The notes under the pieces: model-generated
Seen by the model: the letters and a program-made list of their open reading frames with translations, nothing else
Told to the model about the DNA's origin: nothing
Database searches by the model: none
Assembly: GCA_964387935.1 (NCBI GenBank)
Contig: CAYLZN010000053.1
Location: forward strand, 1 to 23,424
From: CAYLZN01 sp964387935
GTDB lineage: Bacteria > Acidobacteriota > Vicinamibacteria > Vicinamibacterales > JAFNAJ01
Length of the DNA stretch: 23,424 nucleotides
Direction: 5' to 3'
Part shown: positions 9,157-17,129 of the stretch, piece by piece
How positions within the stretch are numbered: position 1 is the first letter of the stretch
Layout of the letters: each line of letters opens with the position of its first letter
Translations under genes and position numbers: made by a program

Positions 9157-9652
9157 ACCGCTCGATCTTCCGATGCAACTGCACGATCCCGTAGAGCAGC
9201 GACTCGGGCCGCGGCGGGCAGCCGGGCACGAACACGTCCACGGGCACGATGTTGTTCACTCCCTGCACGAGCGCATAGTTGTCGAACACGCCGCCGACCG
9301 ACGCGCAGGCGCCCATCGAGATCACGTACTTGGGCTCCGGCATCTGGTCGTAGATCCGGCGCAGCACCGGCGCCATCTTCCGGGACAGGCGCCCGGCGAC
9401 GATCATCAGGTCGGCCTGGCGCGGCGAGGCGCGGAAGGCTTCCATCCCGAACCGCGCGATGTCGTACCTCGCGCAGCTCATCGCCATCATCTCGATCGCA
9501 CAGCAGGCCAGACCGAACGTCACGGGCCAGTTCGACGACCGGCGCGCCCACTGGACGACCTTCTCCACGGTCGTCGTGAACACGCCGACGTTCTCGAACT
9601 CGTCGGGGGGGACGTACGGCGCGACCGCTGTCGGATCCGCCTGGGGGGCCAT
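9146..9652 (-). CDS. nuoB: NADH-quinone oxidoreductase subunit B ([4Fe-4S] N2)
   Basis: Subunit that holds cluster N2, the last iron-sulphur cluster before quinone. It has 168 residues. The unusual adjacent-cysteine ligand set is intact: C50-C51 in GLACCAIEMM, C116 in MGACASVGG and C145 in VPGCPPRPE. The ATG at 9652 is preceded by AGGAG at 9661-9665 with 8-base spacing, and this site overlaps the nuoA stop codon, so nuoA and nuoB are translationally coupled. A GTG at 9661 falls inside the ribosome binding site and is rejected. Confidence 0.97.
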   Translation of the reverse strand: MAPQADPTAVAPYVPPDEFENVGVFTTTVEKVVQWARRSSNWPVTFGLACCAIEMMAMSCARYDIARFGMEAFRASPRQADLMIVAGRLSRKMAPVLRRIYDQMPEPKYVISMGACASVGGVFDNYALVQGVNNIVPVDVFVPGCPPRPESLLYGIVQLHRKIERSRA

Positions 9653-9663
9653 GGTCGTCACTC

Positions 9664-10032
9664 CTACAAGCCTTCCCGACTGCCCCAGTCCAGCACACCC
9701 TTGCGCCACACGTAGATGTACCCGGTCAGCAGGATCGAGAAAAACACGATGATCTGGAAGTACCCCACCCACCCGAGGTCCCGAAGGGCCATGGTCCACG
9801 GGTAGACGAAGGCCACCTCGATGTCGAACAGCAGGAAGATCATCGCCACGAGGTAGAACTTCACGGACTGGCGCTCGCGCGCATCGCCGACCGGCGGCAC
9901 GCCGCACTCGTACGGCGCCAGTTTCTCGGCCGTCGGCCGACGCGGGCCCAGGAACTGCGAGACGATCACGCCGCCCGTCGCGAATCCCGCGCCCATCAGG
10001 AGCATCAAGACGATGGGAAACCAGCTGTCCAC
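9664..10032 (-). CDS. nuoA: NADH-quinone oxidoreductase subunit A
   Basis: Three-helix membrane subunit of complex I and first gene of the operon. It contains YECGVPPVGDARERQSVKFY and LLFDIEVAFVYPW, the conserved loop and second-helix motifs. I chose the GTG at 10030-10032, giving 122 residues (normal length) and starting just before the first helix (DSWFPIVLMLLMGAG). GAGGAG at 10042-10047 lies 9 bases upstream. An in-frame GTG at 10125 would add 31 non-membrane residues and lies upstream of the predicted transcription start. Confidence 0.93.
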   Translation of the reverse strand: MDSWFPIVLMLLMGAGFATGGVIVSQFLGPRRPTAEKLAPYECGVPPVGDARERQSVKFYLVAMIFLLFDIEVAFVYPWTMALRDLGWVGYFQIIVFFSILLTGYIYVWRKGVLDWGSREGL

Positions 10033-10111
10033 GGTGCCAGACTCCTCGTCTCCCCGGCCGGCGGGCGTGCCGGCTGACGACACGCCAAGCAGCGCCCGGG
10101 CGAGCGCCCCA

Positions 10112-10141
10112 ATGCTATCGGACACCTCTCTTGCAGGTCAA
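10112..10141 (-). promoter_or_regulatory. Candidate sigma70-type promoter of the nuo operon
   Basis: On the minus strand, TTGACC (10136-10141) and TAGCAT (10112-10117) are separated by 18 bases. TTGACC matches the -35 consensus at five of six positions and TAGCAT the -10 at four of six. Transcription would start near 10105, leaving a leader of about 70 bases before the nuoA GTG. This is a pattern match in GC-rich DNA of an unidentified bacterium, so it is tentative. Confidence 0.4.
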
Positions 10142-10174
10142 TTTGCGTGACGCCACCGACCGCGCACGCCCACG

Positions 10175-10204
10175 TATACTGAGCCCTCGCCCCCGGCTGA
10201 GGGC
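10175..10204 (+). promoter_or_regulatory. Candidate -10 box and leader hairpin before the glycosyltransferase
   Basis: TATACT (10175-10180) resembles a -10 element and lies 37 bases before the ATG at 10217; no convincing -35 sits 16-18 bases upstream. Just downstream, GCCCTC (10183-10188) can pair with GAGGGC (10199-10204) across a 10-base loop, so the short leader could fold. The 184-base region between nuoA and this gene otherwise holds only the minus-strand promoter candidate. Confidence 0.35.
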
Positions 10205-10216
10205 GATCCCGACCCC

Positions 10217-11581
10217 ATGTGGCGTCCACGTCTGGCCTGGTTCTCCCCCGTTCCGCCGACACGGTCCGGCATCTCCGCGTATTCGGCGGAGATCCTGCCC
10301 CTGCTCGGAGCCAGCTCGGCTATCGACGTGTTCGTGGACGATCGCGCCACGACCGGGCGCGGTCCCAGCGCCGCGACCCCCGACGGGGCCGAGGGCATCT
10401 TCCCGGCCCGGGAGTTCCTCCCGCGGCACCACCGGTCGGCCTATGACCTGACTGTCTACCAGCTCGGCAACGCGCCGTGCCACGACTACATGTGGCCCTA
10501 CCTCCTGCGCTACCGAGGCCTCATCGTCCTCCACGACCTCGCCCTGCACCACTCACGCGCTCGCGCGCTGCTCGAGCAGGGACGCAAGGACGACTACCGG
10601 GCCGAATTCCGGTACGCCCAGCCGGAGGCCAACCCCGGGCTCGCAGAGGCAGCCGTGGCCGGCCTGCCTGGCGTGCTCTACTACTTCTGGCCGCTGACAC
10701 GCGTGGCCGTCACGGCAGGACGACTGGTCGCGGTGCACGGTGAGGCGATGGCCGCCGCCCTGGCGCTCGAGCACCCGGAGACACCGATCCGGGCGGTCAG
10801 GATGGGTGTGCGAGATCCCGATCCGCCGAGGCGACCCCGGGAGTCCCGCGAGGGGCTCGTCCTGGCCTGCTACGGCCTGGTCACCCCCGAGAAGCGGATC
10901 CCCCAGATTCTGCGCGCCTTCGCCGCGGCCGTTCCGAGCAACGCGCGGCTGCTCCTCGTGGGAGACTCCGTACCCCACTACGACGTGGCGGGCGACATCG
11001 CCGGGCAGGGGCTCGAGGGCCGGGTGACGCTGACCGGCTTCGTGCCGGACGAGGACCTAGACGACTGGCTCGCGCAGGCGGACGTCTGCCTGTGCCTCCG
11101 CTGGCCCACGGCCCGCGAAACGTCAGCGTCCTGGCTGCGCTGCCTGGCGGCGGCCAAGCCAACCGTGATCACGGATCTCCTGCAGACGGTCACGGTGCCC
11201 ACGCTGGACCCTCGAACCTGGACGCTGGCGCACGTGAACGCCACCGCGTCGGCCGCGAACGTGCTTCCCGATGCGCGCGAGGCGGTGGCCGTGTCGATCG
11301 ACATCCTCGACGAAGATCACTCGCTCGCGCTCGCGCTGCGCCGGCTGACCGCCGATGCCGACCTGCGGGAACAGCTCGGCCGCAATGCCCGCGCCTGGTG
11401 GGACACCCATCACCGCCTCGCCGTCATGACCGATGACTACCGTGCGGCCATCGACGAGGCCCTTCGACGTCCCGTGCCGCCGCCACCGGCGGAGTGGCCG
11501 CCCCACCTGCTCGCGGACGGCCGGGCCCTGGCGCGTGAGATCACCAGCGAGTTCGGCGTCGCGCTCGATCTCCTGTCCTGA
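10217..11581 (+). CDS. Glycosyltransferase, GT4-like (GT-B fold)
   Basis: Probable retaining glycosyltransferase, 454 residues, with two Rossmann-like halves. The N-terminus RLAWFSPVPPTRSGISAYS is the usual acceptor-side start (P-x-x-S-G-I). The second half begins near residue 213 with LVLACYGLVTPEKRIPQILR and LLLVGDSVP, followed by VTLTGFVPDEDLDDWLAQAD. The ETSASWLRCLAAAKPTVITD block stands where the E-x7-E-type motif of GT4 enzymes lies, but the second acidic residue is not evident, so catalytic competence is uncertain. The ATG at 10217 gives the complete N-terminal strand. It is the first plus-strand gene, divergent from nuo, and 57 bases before a methyltransferase gene typical of surface-polysaccharide loci. 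Donor and acceptor cannot be inferred. Confidence 0.82.
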   Translation: MWRPRLAWFSPVPPTRSGISAYSAEILPLLGASSAIDVFVDDRATTGRGPSAATPDGAEGIFPAREFLPRHHRSAYDLTVYQLGNAPCHDYMWPYLLRYRGLIVLHDLALHHSRARALLEQGRKDDYRAEFRYAQPEANPGLAEAAVAGLPGVLYYFWPLTRVAVTAGRLVAVHGEAMAAALALEHPETPIRAVRMGVRDPDPPRRPRESREGLVLACYGLVTPEKRIPQILRAFAAAVPSNARLLLVGDSVPHYDVAGDIAGQGLEGRVTLTGFVPDEDLDDWLAQADVCLCLRWPTARETSASWLRCLAAAKPTVITDLLQTVTVPTLDPRTWTLAHVNATASAANVLPDAREAVAVSIDILDEDHSLALALRRLTADADLREQLGRNARAWWDTHHRLAVMTDDYRAAIDEALRRPVPPPPAEWPPHLLADGRALAREITSEFGVALDLLS

Positions 11582-11638
11582 CTCCAGCTGCACACGTGGG
11601 CACGGGCCAGACCGACGGCTGGGGTATGCTGGGACGTC

Positions 11639-13072
11639 GTGAAGCGCACGGTTTCCCCCGACGACCTCGCGCGGCTNNNNNNNNNNGCGCTCGATGCGGC
11701 GCTCGTCCCGGCCCCCGAGCTGACGGCTCCACCTGCTCCCGGCGAGTCCCTCCTGGACGCGGTGAACGAGCGCCGCCATCTCCTGCACACGCCACCCGAC
11801 CTTGGCACGGGCTGGCGAGCCCGGCTCGCGGGATTCGTCTGGCGACTCGTCGCGCCGTACCTGGAGCGACAGCAGGCCTTCAACATGGCTGCCGCCGAGC
11901 ATCTCTCCCGCCGGGAGGCCATCGACCGGGAGCGCGATCTCGCCCTCACCGCCTCCGTGAAGGCCGTGGACACGCACCTGCACGCGCTTCTCGAGTTCCA
12001 CTCGCGGCTGATGGTGTACCTCCAGCAGCTCACACCCTTCGTGGACACCAAGGACCGGGAGTTGGCGGCGCTGGCGCGACGTGTCCATGAAGACAACGCG
12101 GAGCTCATCGACCTGCTCGACCATCGGACGGTGGCGCTCAACGCCATGATCAACGGCGTGGGTGACGAGCTGGCGAAGCGGTGGGAGTCGATGGTGGCAC
12201 GCGAGCAACGGTACGAGGCGCGGGTGGCGGGGCTGGCAACCGCGCACGAGGAACTGCGCGGCGTCATCGCGATCGTCCAGCAGGCCAGCCACACGCTGAA
12301 ACGGGAGCTGGAGCGTCTGCCCCACGAGCGCGGCGCGCCGACGGCGCGTCCTGCGGCACCGGCTCCGTCAGGGTTCGACCAGGCGCAGGCCACGACGATC
12401 GACGCGTACAAGTACGTCGGATTCGAAGACCGCTTCCGGGGCAGCCAGGACGACATCCGTGCGCGACTGTCGGAGTACCTGCCCTACTTCGAGGGGGCTT
12501 CGGACGTGCTGGATCTGGGGTGCGGTCGTGGGGAGTTCCTCGATCTGCTCACGGACAGGGGCATCACGTGCCGCGGGCTCGACCTCAATCGGGAGATGGT
12601 CGAGGTCTGCCGCGCGCGGGGCCTGCGCGTGGACGAGGGCGACGCGCTCGGCTTCCTGCGATCGTTGCCGGACGGGTCGCTCGGCGGGCTGCTGGCGGCG
12701 CAAGTGGTGGAGCACCTGCAGCCGGACTACCTGCTGGCGCTGATCGACGTGGCCTACGACAAGCTGCGCCCGGGCTCGCGCATCATCCTCGAAACGATCA
12801 ACCCGGCCTGCTGGTTCGCGTTCTTCGCCAGCTACATCCGTGACATCACGCACGTGCGACCGCTCCACCCCGACACGCTGACCTACTTCCTTCAGGCGAG
12901 CGGATTCCAGAGGGTCACCGTCCGGTACCGGGCCCCCTACCCCGAGCACGAGAAGCTGCAGGCGGTCGCTGGTGACGATGCCGCGGCGCAGACGGCGAAT
13001 GCCAACGCCGAGAAACTGAATCGCCTGCTCTTCACGTACCTCGACTACGCCGCGATCGGGGAGAGACTGTAG
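11639..13072 (+). CDS. Coiled-coil protein with C-terminal SAM-dependent methyltransferase domain (contains N gap)
   Basis: Likely cytoplasmic methyltransferase acting on a surface glycan or its lipid-linked precursor. The N-terminal ~70-235 residues are long, charged, helical sequence, probably coiled coil. The class I methyltransferase follows with YVGFEDRFRGSQDDIRARL, motif I VLDLGCGRGEFLDLL at about residue 290, AAQVVEHLQPDYL, and ETINPACWFAFFASYIRDITH, then HPDTLTYFLQASGF. This arrangement resembles methyltransferases in O-antigen/capsule clusters. The frame reads from a GTG at 11639 through ten Ns at codons 13-16; because the gap is a placeholder, length and frame there are unproven. 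The frames before (VKRTVSPDDLAR) and after agree, which favours a single gene of about 477 residues. The stop lies 4 bases before the next gene. Confidence 0.83.
   Translation: MKRTVSPDDLARXXXXALDAALVPAPELTAPPAPGESLLDAVNERRHLLHTPPDLGTGWRARLAGFVWRLVAPYLERQQAFNMAAAEHLSRREAIDRERDLALTASVKAVDTHLHALLEFHSRLMVYLQQLTPFVDTKDRELAALARRVHEDNAELIDLLDHRTVALNAMINGVGDELAKRWESMVAREQRYEARVAGLATAHEELRGVIAIVQQASHTLKRELERLPHERGAPTARPAAPAPSGFDQAQATTIDAYKYVGFEDRFRGSQDDIRARLSEYLPYFEGASDVLDLGCGRGEFLDLLTDRGITCRGLDLNREMVEVCRARGLRVDEGDALGFLRSLPDGSLGGLLAAQVVEHLQPDYLLALIDVAYDKLRPGSRIILETINPACWFAFFASYIRDITHVRPLHPDTLTYFLQASGFQRVTVRYRAPYPEHEKLQAVAGDDAAAQTANANAEKLNRLLFTYLDYAAIGERL
11677..11686. other. Assembly gap (10 Ns)
   Basis: Ten undetermined bases lie within the first 50 bases of the methyltransferase gene. 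Ten is a common placeholder length, so the true gap may be longer or may be an overlap, and the join between the left part (nuo, glycosyltransferase) and the right part rests on scaffolding. Confidence 0.99.
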
Positions 13073-13076
13073 GGCG

Positions 13077-14405
13077 GTGTCAGGTGCCGTGTGCCGCGTG
13101 CGGCGTGCGCCGCTCGGTTCGCTGCTGCGGCGGACCGTGGCGCTCGCGCTCCTGCCGTGCGCCGCGGCGGCACAGGACGCCGGGGCTGGCGTCGAGCCGA
13201 AGGAGCGTCTCTTCTCCGCGCGAGGCAGTGTGGAGTGGATCGCGGCACTCCGGTGGCTCGATCCGCGGGACACGGCGCTCAACCCCGACAACGCGGCCTT
13301 CCGCATCCCCGGCCTCTGGCTGCAGACGGAACTGAGACCCGACGGTCGGCTCGGCATCGGCCCGCGGGTGACCTTCGTCGCCCGCCCGCGGCTCTACGCA
13401 TGGAACGAAACGAGCTGGAGCGGGGGCACCAGTGCCAGCCGCCGCGAGGCGTCGGCGAACTGGACCGAGCTCTTCGTGAACTGGCGCGCGACCGACAGTC
13501 TCCAGGTGACCTACGGCCTGCAGAACTTCCAGTGGGGGCCGGCCGAACTGCTCTCGCCGAGCAACCGTATCTTCCACGAGGTCGGGCTGTTTCGCGACCC
13601 GATCTACTACGTCAGAGGCCGACACCTCGCTCGCGTGAACGCGTCGGTGGGCAAGGCCTGGACCCTCGTCGCCCTGGGCGAGCTCGGCGACAATGGCGAG
13701 GTGGACTTCAACGCGGACGAGCCGTTTCGGCGGCAGGGACAGGTCAAGGTGGAGTACGCGAGCCCCTCGGGCGGCAGCTACGTCGGCGTGACGGCGGGTG
13801 CGCGCGAGGGGAGCCGCCCGTGGTTCGGCGAGTACGGCGCGTTCTCGGTCACCGAGGGTCTGTCCCTCTACGTCGATGCCAGCCACACGCGTGGCAGCCG
13901 TGCGTGGTACCCGATGAGTGATGGCGCAGGGGCGTTCACCTTCGCGCGGAAGGAAGAGCGCAACGCCGCATGGCGGACGCTGGCGGTGGCCGGCCTGCGC
14001 TACACGTTCGCGACTGGCGTGGACGCCCGGATCGAATACCTGCATCAGGACGCCGGCTACGCCGACGCGGACATGACGACGACCGCCATCGCCGCGGCCG
14101 GCGCGCGCACGCGGGAGGATCTCGGCCCCTACTTCGCTCCCGGGCTCGAGTTCCTGGGCCGGCGGCTGATCCTCGCCTCCGTGCGCTGGCCGGATCTGCC
14201 ACCCTCGAAGCACCTCGTGGTGCAGGGACGATATCTCGTCTCCGCGACGGATCGATCGGGCGTCGCGTTCACGACGGCCAGCCTCGATGCCACGGACCGC
14301 CTCGTGATCTTCGCGTCGGCCACCGTCACTCACGGACGGGACGTGGCGGAATTCTCGCGAGCGGTTCGCGCCACCCTGGTCGCGGGCACGGTCTGGACCT
14401 GGTAG
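13077..14405 (+). CDS. Outer-membrane beta-barrel protein, family not firmly recognised
   Basis: Probable secreted outer-membrane barrel, 442 residues. A basic start (VRRAPLGSLLRR) is followed by a hydrophobic stretch and an AAAQDA signal-peptidase-like site near residue 33. The mature part alternates polar and hydrophobic residues, is rich in Gly, Tyr and Trp (TYGLQNFQWGPAELLSP, FRDPIYYVRGRHLARVN), and ends in an aromatic residue (GTVWTW), as barrels recognised by the BAM machinery do. Wzi-type capsule assembly or a porin/alginate-export-like protein are possible assignments; I cannot decide. The GTG at 13077 is 4 bases after the previous stop; GTGs at 13089 or 13098 are alternatives and keep the signal peptide. 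It is followed after 4 bases by the ABC ATPase gene, so it probably works with that exporter. Confidence 0.75.
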   Translation: MSGAVCRVRRAPLGSLLRRTVALALLPCAAAAQDAGAGVEPKERLFSARGSVEWIAALRWLDPRDTALNPDNAAFRIPGLWLQTELRPDGRLGIGPRVTFVARPRLYAWNETSWSGGTSASRREASANWTELFVNWRATDSLQVTYGLQNFQWGPAELLSPSNRIFHEVGLFRDPIYYVRGRHLARVNASVGKAWTLVALGELGDNGEVDFNADEPFRRQGQVKVEYASPSGGSYVGVTAGAREGSRPWFGEYGAFSVTEGLSLYVDASHTRGSRAWYPMSDGAGAFTFARKEERNAAWRTLAVAGLRYTFATGVDARIEYLHQDAGYADADMTTTAIAAAGARTREDLGPYFAPGLEFLGRRLILASVRWPDLPPSKHLVVQGRYLVSATDRSGVAFTTASLDATDRLVIFASATVTHGRDVAEFSRAVRATLVAGTVWTW

Positions 14406-14409
14406 CGCC

Positions 14410-14970
14410 ATGCCGCACGCCCTGCCGCAGCAGTCGTTCGTCCGGCTCGCGGACGTTCACAAGACCTACCGGCTCGGCGAGGCGCTCGTGCCCGCGCTGC
14501 GGGGCGTAACGCTGGACCTGCACCGGGGCGAGTTCACGGCCCTGGTGGGCCCCTCGGGGTCTGGCAAGAGCACGCTGCTCAACATGCTGGGCTGCATCGA
14601 CGAGCCGGATCGCGGCCAGGTGCTCGTCGAGGGCCGCGTGGAGCTCGGAGACTTCGTGCGCCACCTGCCCGACAAGCTGTCCGGCGGTCAGCGGCAACGC
14701 GTGGCCATCGCCCGCGCGCTCGTGACCTCGCCGCTGCTGGTCCTGGCCGACGAGCCCACGGCCAATCTCGATTCCGCGACGTCGCATCGCATCATCGACC
14801 TGATGCTCCGGCTGAACCAGACCAGGCACGTGACGTTCTTCTTCTCGACCCACGACGAGAAGCTGATGTCGCGGGTGGCCCGGATCGTCCACATCACCGA
14901 CGGCAGCCTCACGAGCGACTCGGCGGCGGACCGGACCGGTGCGCCCATCGACGGAGGCGCGGCGCGGTGA
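14410..14970 (+). CDS. ABC transporter ATP-binding protein, LolD/MacB type, internally shortened (no Q-loop)
   Basis: ATPase of a LolCDE/MacB-type ABC system, only 186 residues against about 230 for LolD. Walker A GPSGSGKST is at 47-55, signature LSGGQRQRVAIARAL at 90-104, Walker B LLVLADEPT at 109-117, the D-loop NLDS follows, and the switch histidine is H148 (STHDE). Walker A and signature are normally about 100 residues apart; here they are 43 apart. The segment between VLVEGR (to residue 76) and VELGDFVRHLPDK is missing. It normally contains the Q-loop (FVFQ..NL) and the part of the helical domain that contacts the permease. The deletion is in frame near 14635-14640. The ATG at 14410 follows the barrel gene by 4 bases, and the stop overlaps the permease start (GTGA). 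Confidence 0.88.
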   Translation: MPHALPQQSFVRLADVHKTYRLGEALVPALRGVTLDLHRGEFTALVGPSGSGKSTLLNMLGCIDEPDRGQVLVEGRVELGDFVRHLPDKLSGGQRQRVAIARALVTSPLLVLADEPTANLDSATSHRIIDLMLRLNQTRHVTFFFSTHDEKLMSRVARIVHITDGSLTSDSAADRTGAPIDGGAAR

Positions 14971-16322
14971 ACCCGTGGCGGCTCGCGGTCCGAAACCTGC
15001 GACGGAACCGTCGTCGCAACCTCGCGACGGGCGCGGCCGTCGCGCTCGGCTACGCCGGGCTCGTGCTGTTCGGCGGCTACATTTCGCGCATCGAGGCGTT
15101 CATCCGGACCACGACGGTCTTCCTCCAGCACACGGCGCACGTGTCCGTCTTCCGCGAGGGCGGCCTCGAACGCGCCCAGGCGCGCCCCGCGCGCTACAGC
15201 CTCGACCCGGTGCAGCAGCGCGCCATCCTCGACGCCGCGGGCGCCGACCGGCGCGTGGCGTTCGCCGCGCGCTACCTGCGGGGCATGGGGCTGGCCGGCA
15301 ACGGGTGCCGCACGGTGCCGTTCCAGGCCACCGGCGTCGAGCCGGAAGCCTTCGCCCGCGCCACGAGCCACCCGGACGTGGGCTGGGTGAGCCCGGATTT
15401 CGCCCGGCCGCTTCGCGGGCGGCCCCTGGCCGACGCCACCGATGTGCAGGGTGCCGTGGGGCTCTCCGAAGGCCTCGCGCGCCTGCTCGGGAAGCCCCGC
15501 GTCCACGACGAGGTGAAGGGCGTGCCGATCACCCCCGTGCCGGCGTGCGGGTCACCTGACGCCGCGCGCCAGATCGCGGGTGACGCGAACATCCAGCTCG
15601 CAGGGATGACGTTCGACGAATCCCTGTCGGCGATCGACGCCGAGATCGTCAATGTGTTCCACACGCCCACGGCGGAAACCGAGGACCAGACGGTGCTGAC
15701 CGCTCTCGACACGCTCCAGGGGCTGTACGCCACGGATGCCGTCACCTACGTCGGCCTGTTCCTCCATCGCGCGAGCGACGCTGGCGCCGTGGCCGACGAC
15801 CTGCGCATGCGCCTCAGGGCGCAAGGGGTCCCGGTGGAGGTCTATACCTACACGAGCAAGGCCGTGAATCCCTACTATGTCGGCTCGATGGCGTTCCTGC
15901 AGTCGTTGCTGATGTTCGTCGGCACGCTGATCACGATCGTCGTGGTCCTTGGCATCCTGAACAGCGTCGTGCTGACCGTGTACGAGCGCACCCGCGAGAT
16001 CGGCACCTTCCGGGCCCTCGGCTGGCGACGTCGCCAGGTGGCCGGGCTGTTCCTGCGCGAGGGGCTGGTGCTCGCGGGACTCGGGATTGCCGCGGGCACC
16101 GTGCTGGCGCTGGGTGTCGGCGCGGCCGTGAATGCGGCGAACATCCGCTTCAGCCCGCCGGGGATTCCCGGGGACGTCCAGTTGATCCTGTGGCCTGGCC
16201 CCCGGATCTACGTCACGGTGGCGGCGGTGCTCGTCCCGCTGCTGGGATTCGTCTCGTGGCTGGTCGCGAGGCGGCGCACGAACGAACGCACGGTGGACCT
16301 GTTGACGGCGACCACGGCGTGA
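14967..16322 (+). CDS. FtsX/LolE-family ABC transporter permease (first of two)
   Basis: Inner-membrane permease, 451 residues, with MacB/LolC topology: one N-terminal helix after basic residues (about 19-37), a large periplasmic domain (about 40-300), and three C-terminal helices. The FtsX signature is YERTREIGTFRALGWRRRQV, near residue 335-355. The GTG start overlaps the ATPase stop by four bases, so the two are translationally coupled. A region ending NVFHTPTAETEDQTVLTALD aligns by eye with the second permease (GLFDAGLKDIDNRFLHLPLD), so the two are paralogues and probably form a LolC/LolE-like heterodimer on one ATPase. The substrate may be lipoproteins or a lipid-linked molecule; this is not shown by sequence. 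Confidence 0.9.
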   Translation: MNPWRLAVRNLRRNRRRNLATGAAVALGYAGLVLFGGYISRIEAFIRTTTVFLQHTAHVSVFREGGLERAQARPARYSLDPVQQRAILDAAGADRRVAFAARYLRGMGLAGNGCRTVPFQATGVEPEAFARATSHPDVGWVSPDFARPLRGRPLADATDVQGAVGLSEGLARLLGKPRVHDEVKGVPITPVPACGSPDAARQIAGDANIQLAGMTFDESLSAIDAEIVNVFHTPTAETEDQTVLTALDTLQGLYATDAVTYVGLFLHRASDAGAVADDLRMRLRAQGVPVEVYTYTSKAVNPYYVGSMAFLQSLLMFVGTLITIVVVLGILNSVVLTVYERTREIGTFRALGWRRRQVAGLFLREGLVLAGLGIAAGTVLALGVGAAVNAANIRFSPPGIPGDVQLILWPGPRIYVTVAAVLVPLLGFVSWLVARRRTNERTVDLLTATTA

Positions 16323-16360
16323 GCGGGCGCTCACCCAGGGCGACCGACTGGAGCGGAAGG

Positions 16361-17122
16361 ATGGAGCGCAGGAATTTCGTGCAGGGGCTGGCTGGAGTGT
16401 GGGCCCTGGGGCTGCTCGTGACGGGTCTGGACGCGCAGTCGGCCAGGCCCGCGGCAGACCAGTTGCTGAGGGACTCCGACCGCGCCCGCGGTGGGCTCGC
16501 CGACGGCGTGACCTGGAATGCCACGGTCGAAACCACGGAAGAGGGCAGCTCGTCGTCGCGGTCGTTCCTCGTGAGGGCGCGCGGCGATGATGCGCTCGTC
16601 GAGGCGCTCGCGCCGCCCCGCTACAAGGGCGAGATCATGCTCTTCAACGACCGCACGATCTGGTTCGTCAAGCCGGGGTTGCGCCGGCCCGTGTCCATCT
16701 CGGCCAGGCAGCGGCTTCACGGTGACGCGGCCAACGGCGACATTGCGTCCACCAACTACGCCCGGGACTACGAGGGCACACTCGTCGGCGACGAAGAGGT
16801 GGACGGCCTGCCTGCCTACGCCCTGTCGCTCAAGGCGCGGGCCAGGAACGTCACCTACGACCAGATCCGCTACTGGGTCTCCCGAAAGGGGCACCTGGGC
16901 ATCAAGGCCGAGTTCCTGACCGTCGGCGGCGACGTGTTCAAGACCGCACGGTTCGACTACGGAAACCGCATGGGCACCTCTGCGGGCGAGTTCGACTTCA
17001 TCAGCCGCATGACGATCAGGGACGCCACCGGGGCCGGGACCATCACCACCATCACCTTCGGTCAGCCAAGGGCCGAGACGCACCCGGCGAGCATGTTCAA
17101 CATCAACAACGTGGTGCGGTGA
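16361..17122 (+). CDS. LolA-like outer-membrane lipoprotein-sorting protein (periplasmic)
   Basis: Periplasmic carrier-type protein, 253 residues. The signal peptide is MERRNFVQGLAGVWALGLLVTG with cleavage likely after LDAQSA. The family block includes ALAPPRYKGEIMLF, RTIWFVKPGLRRPVSIS, GDIASTNYARDYEG and RYWVSRKGHLGIKAEF. This matches the 'outer membrane lipoprotein-sorting protein' group (LolA-like, PF17131 type) rather than classical LolA. The ATG at 16361 is preceded by GGAG at a 7-base spacing. A GTG at 16319 overlapping the permease stop is an in-frame alternative but would put 14 polar residues before the signal peptide. It lies between the two permease genes, so it probably receives cargo from that transporter. 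Confidence 0.85.
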   Translation: MERRNFVQGLAGVWALGLLVTGLDAQSARPAADQLLRDSDRARGGLADGVTWNATVETTEEGSSSSRSFLVRARGDDALVEALAPPRYKGEIMLFNDRTIWFVKPGLRRPVSISARQRLHGDAANGDIASTNYARDYEGTLVGDEEVDGLPAYALSLKARARNVTYDQIRYWVSRKGHLGIKAEFLTVGGDVFKTARFDYGNRMGTSAGEFDFISRMTIRDATGAGTITTITFGQPRAETHPASMFNINNVVR

Positions 17123-17129
17123 CCCGCCC

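Noticed and set aside
9664..10125. Longer nuoA starting at the GTG at 10125
   Set aside because: Adds 31 residues not seen in typical NuoA, and lies upstream of the predicted transcription start; the GTG at 10032 has GAGGAG at good spacing.
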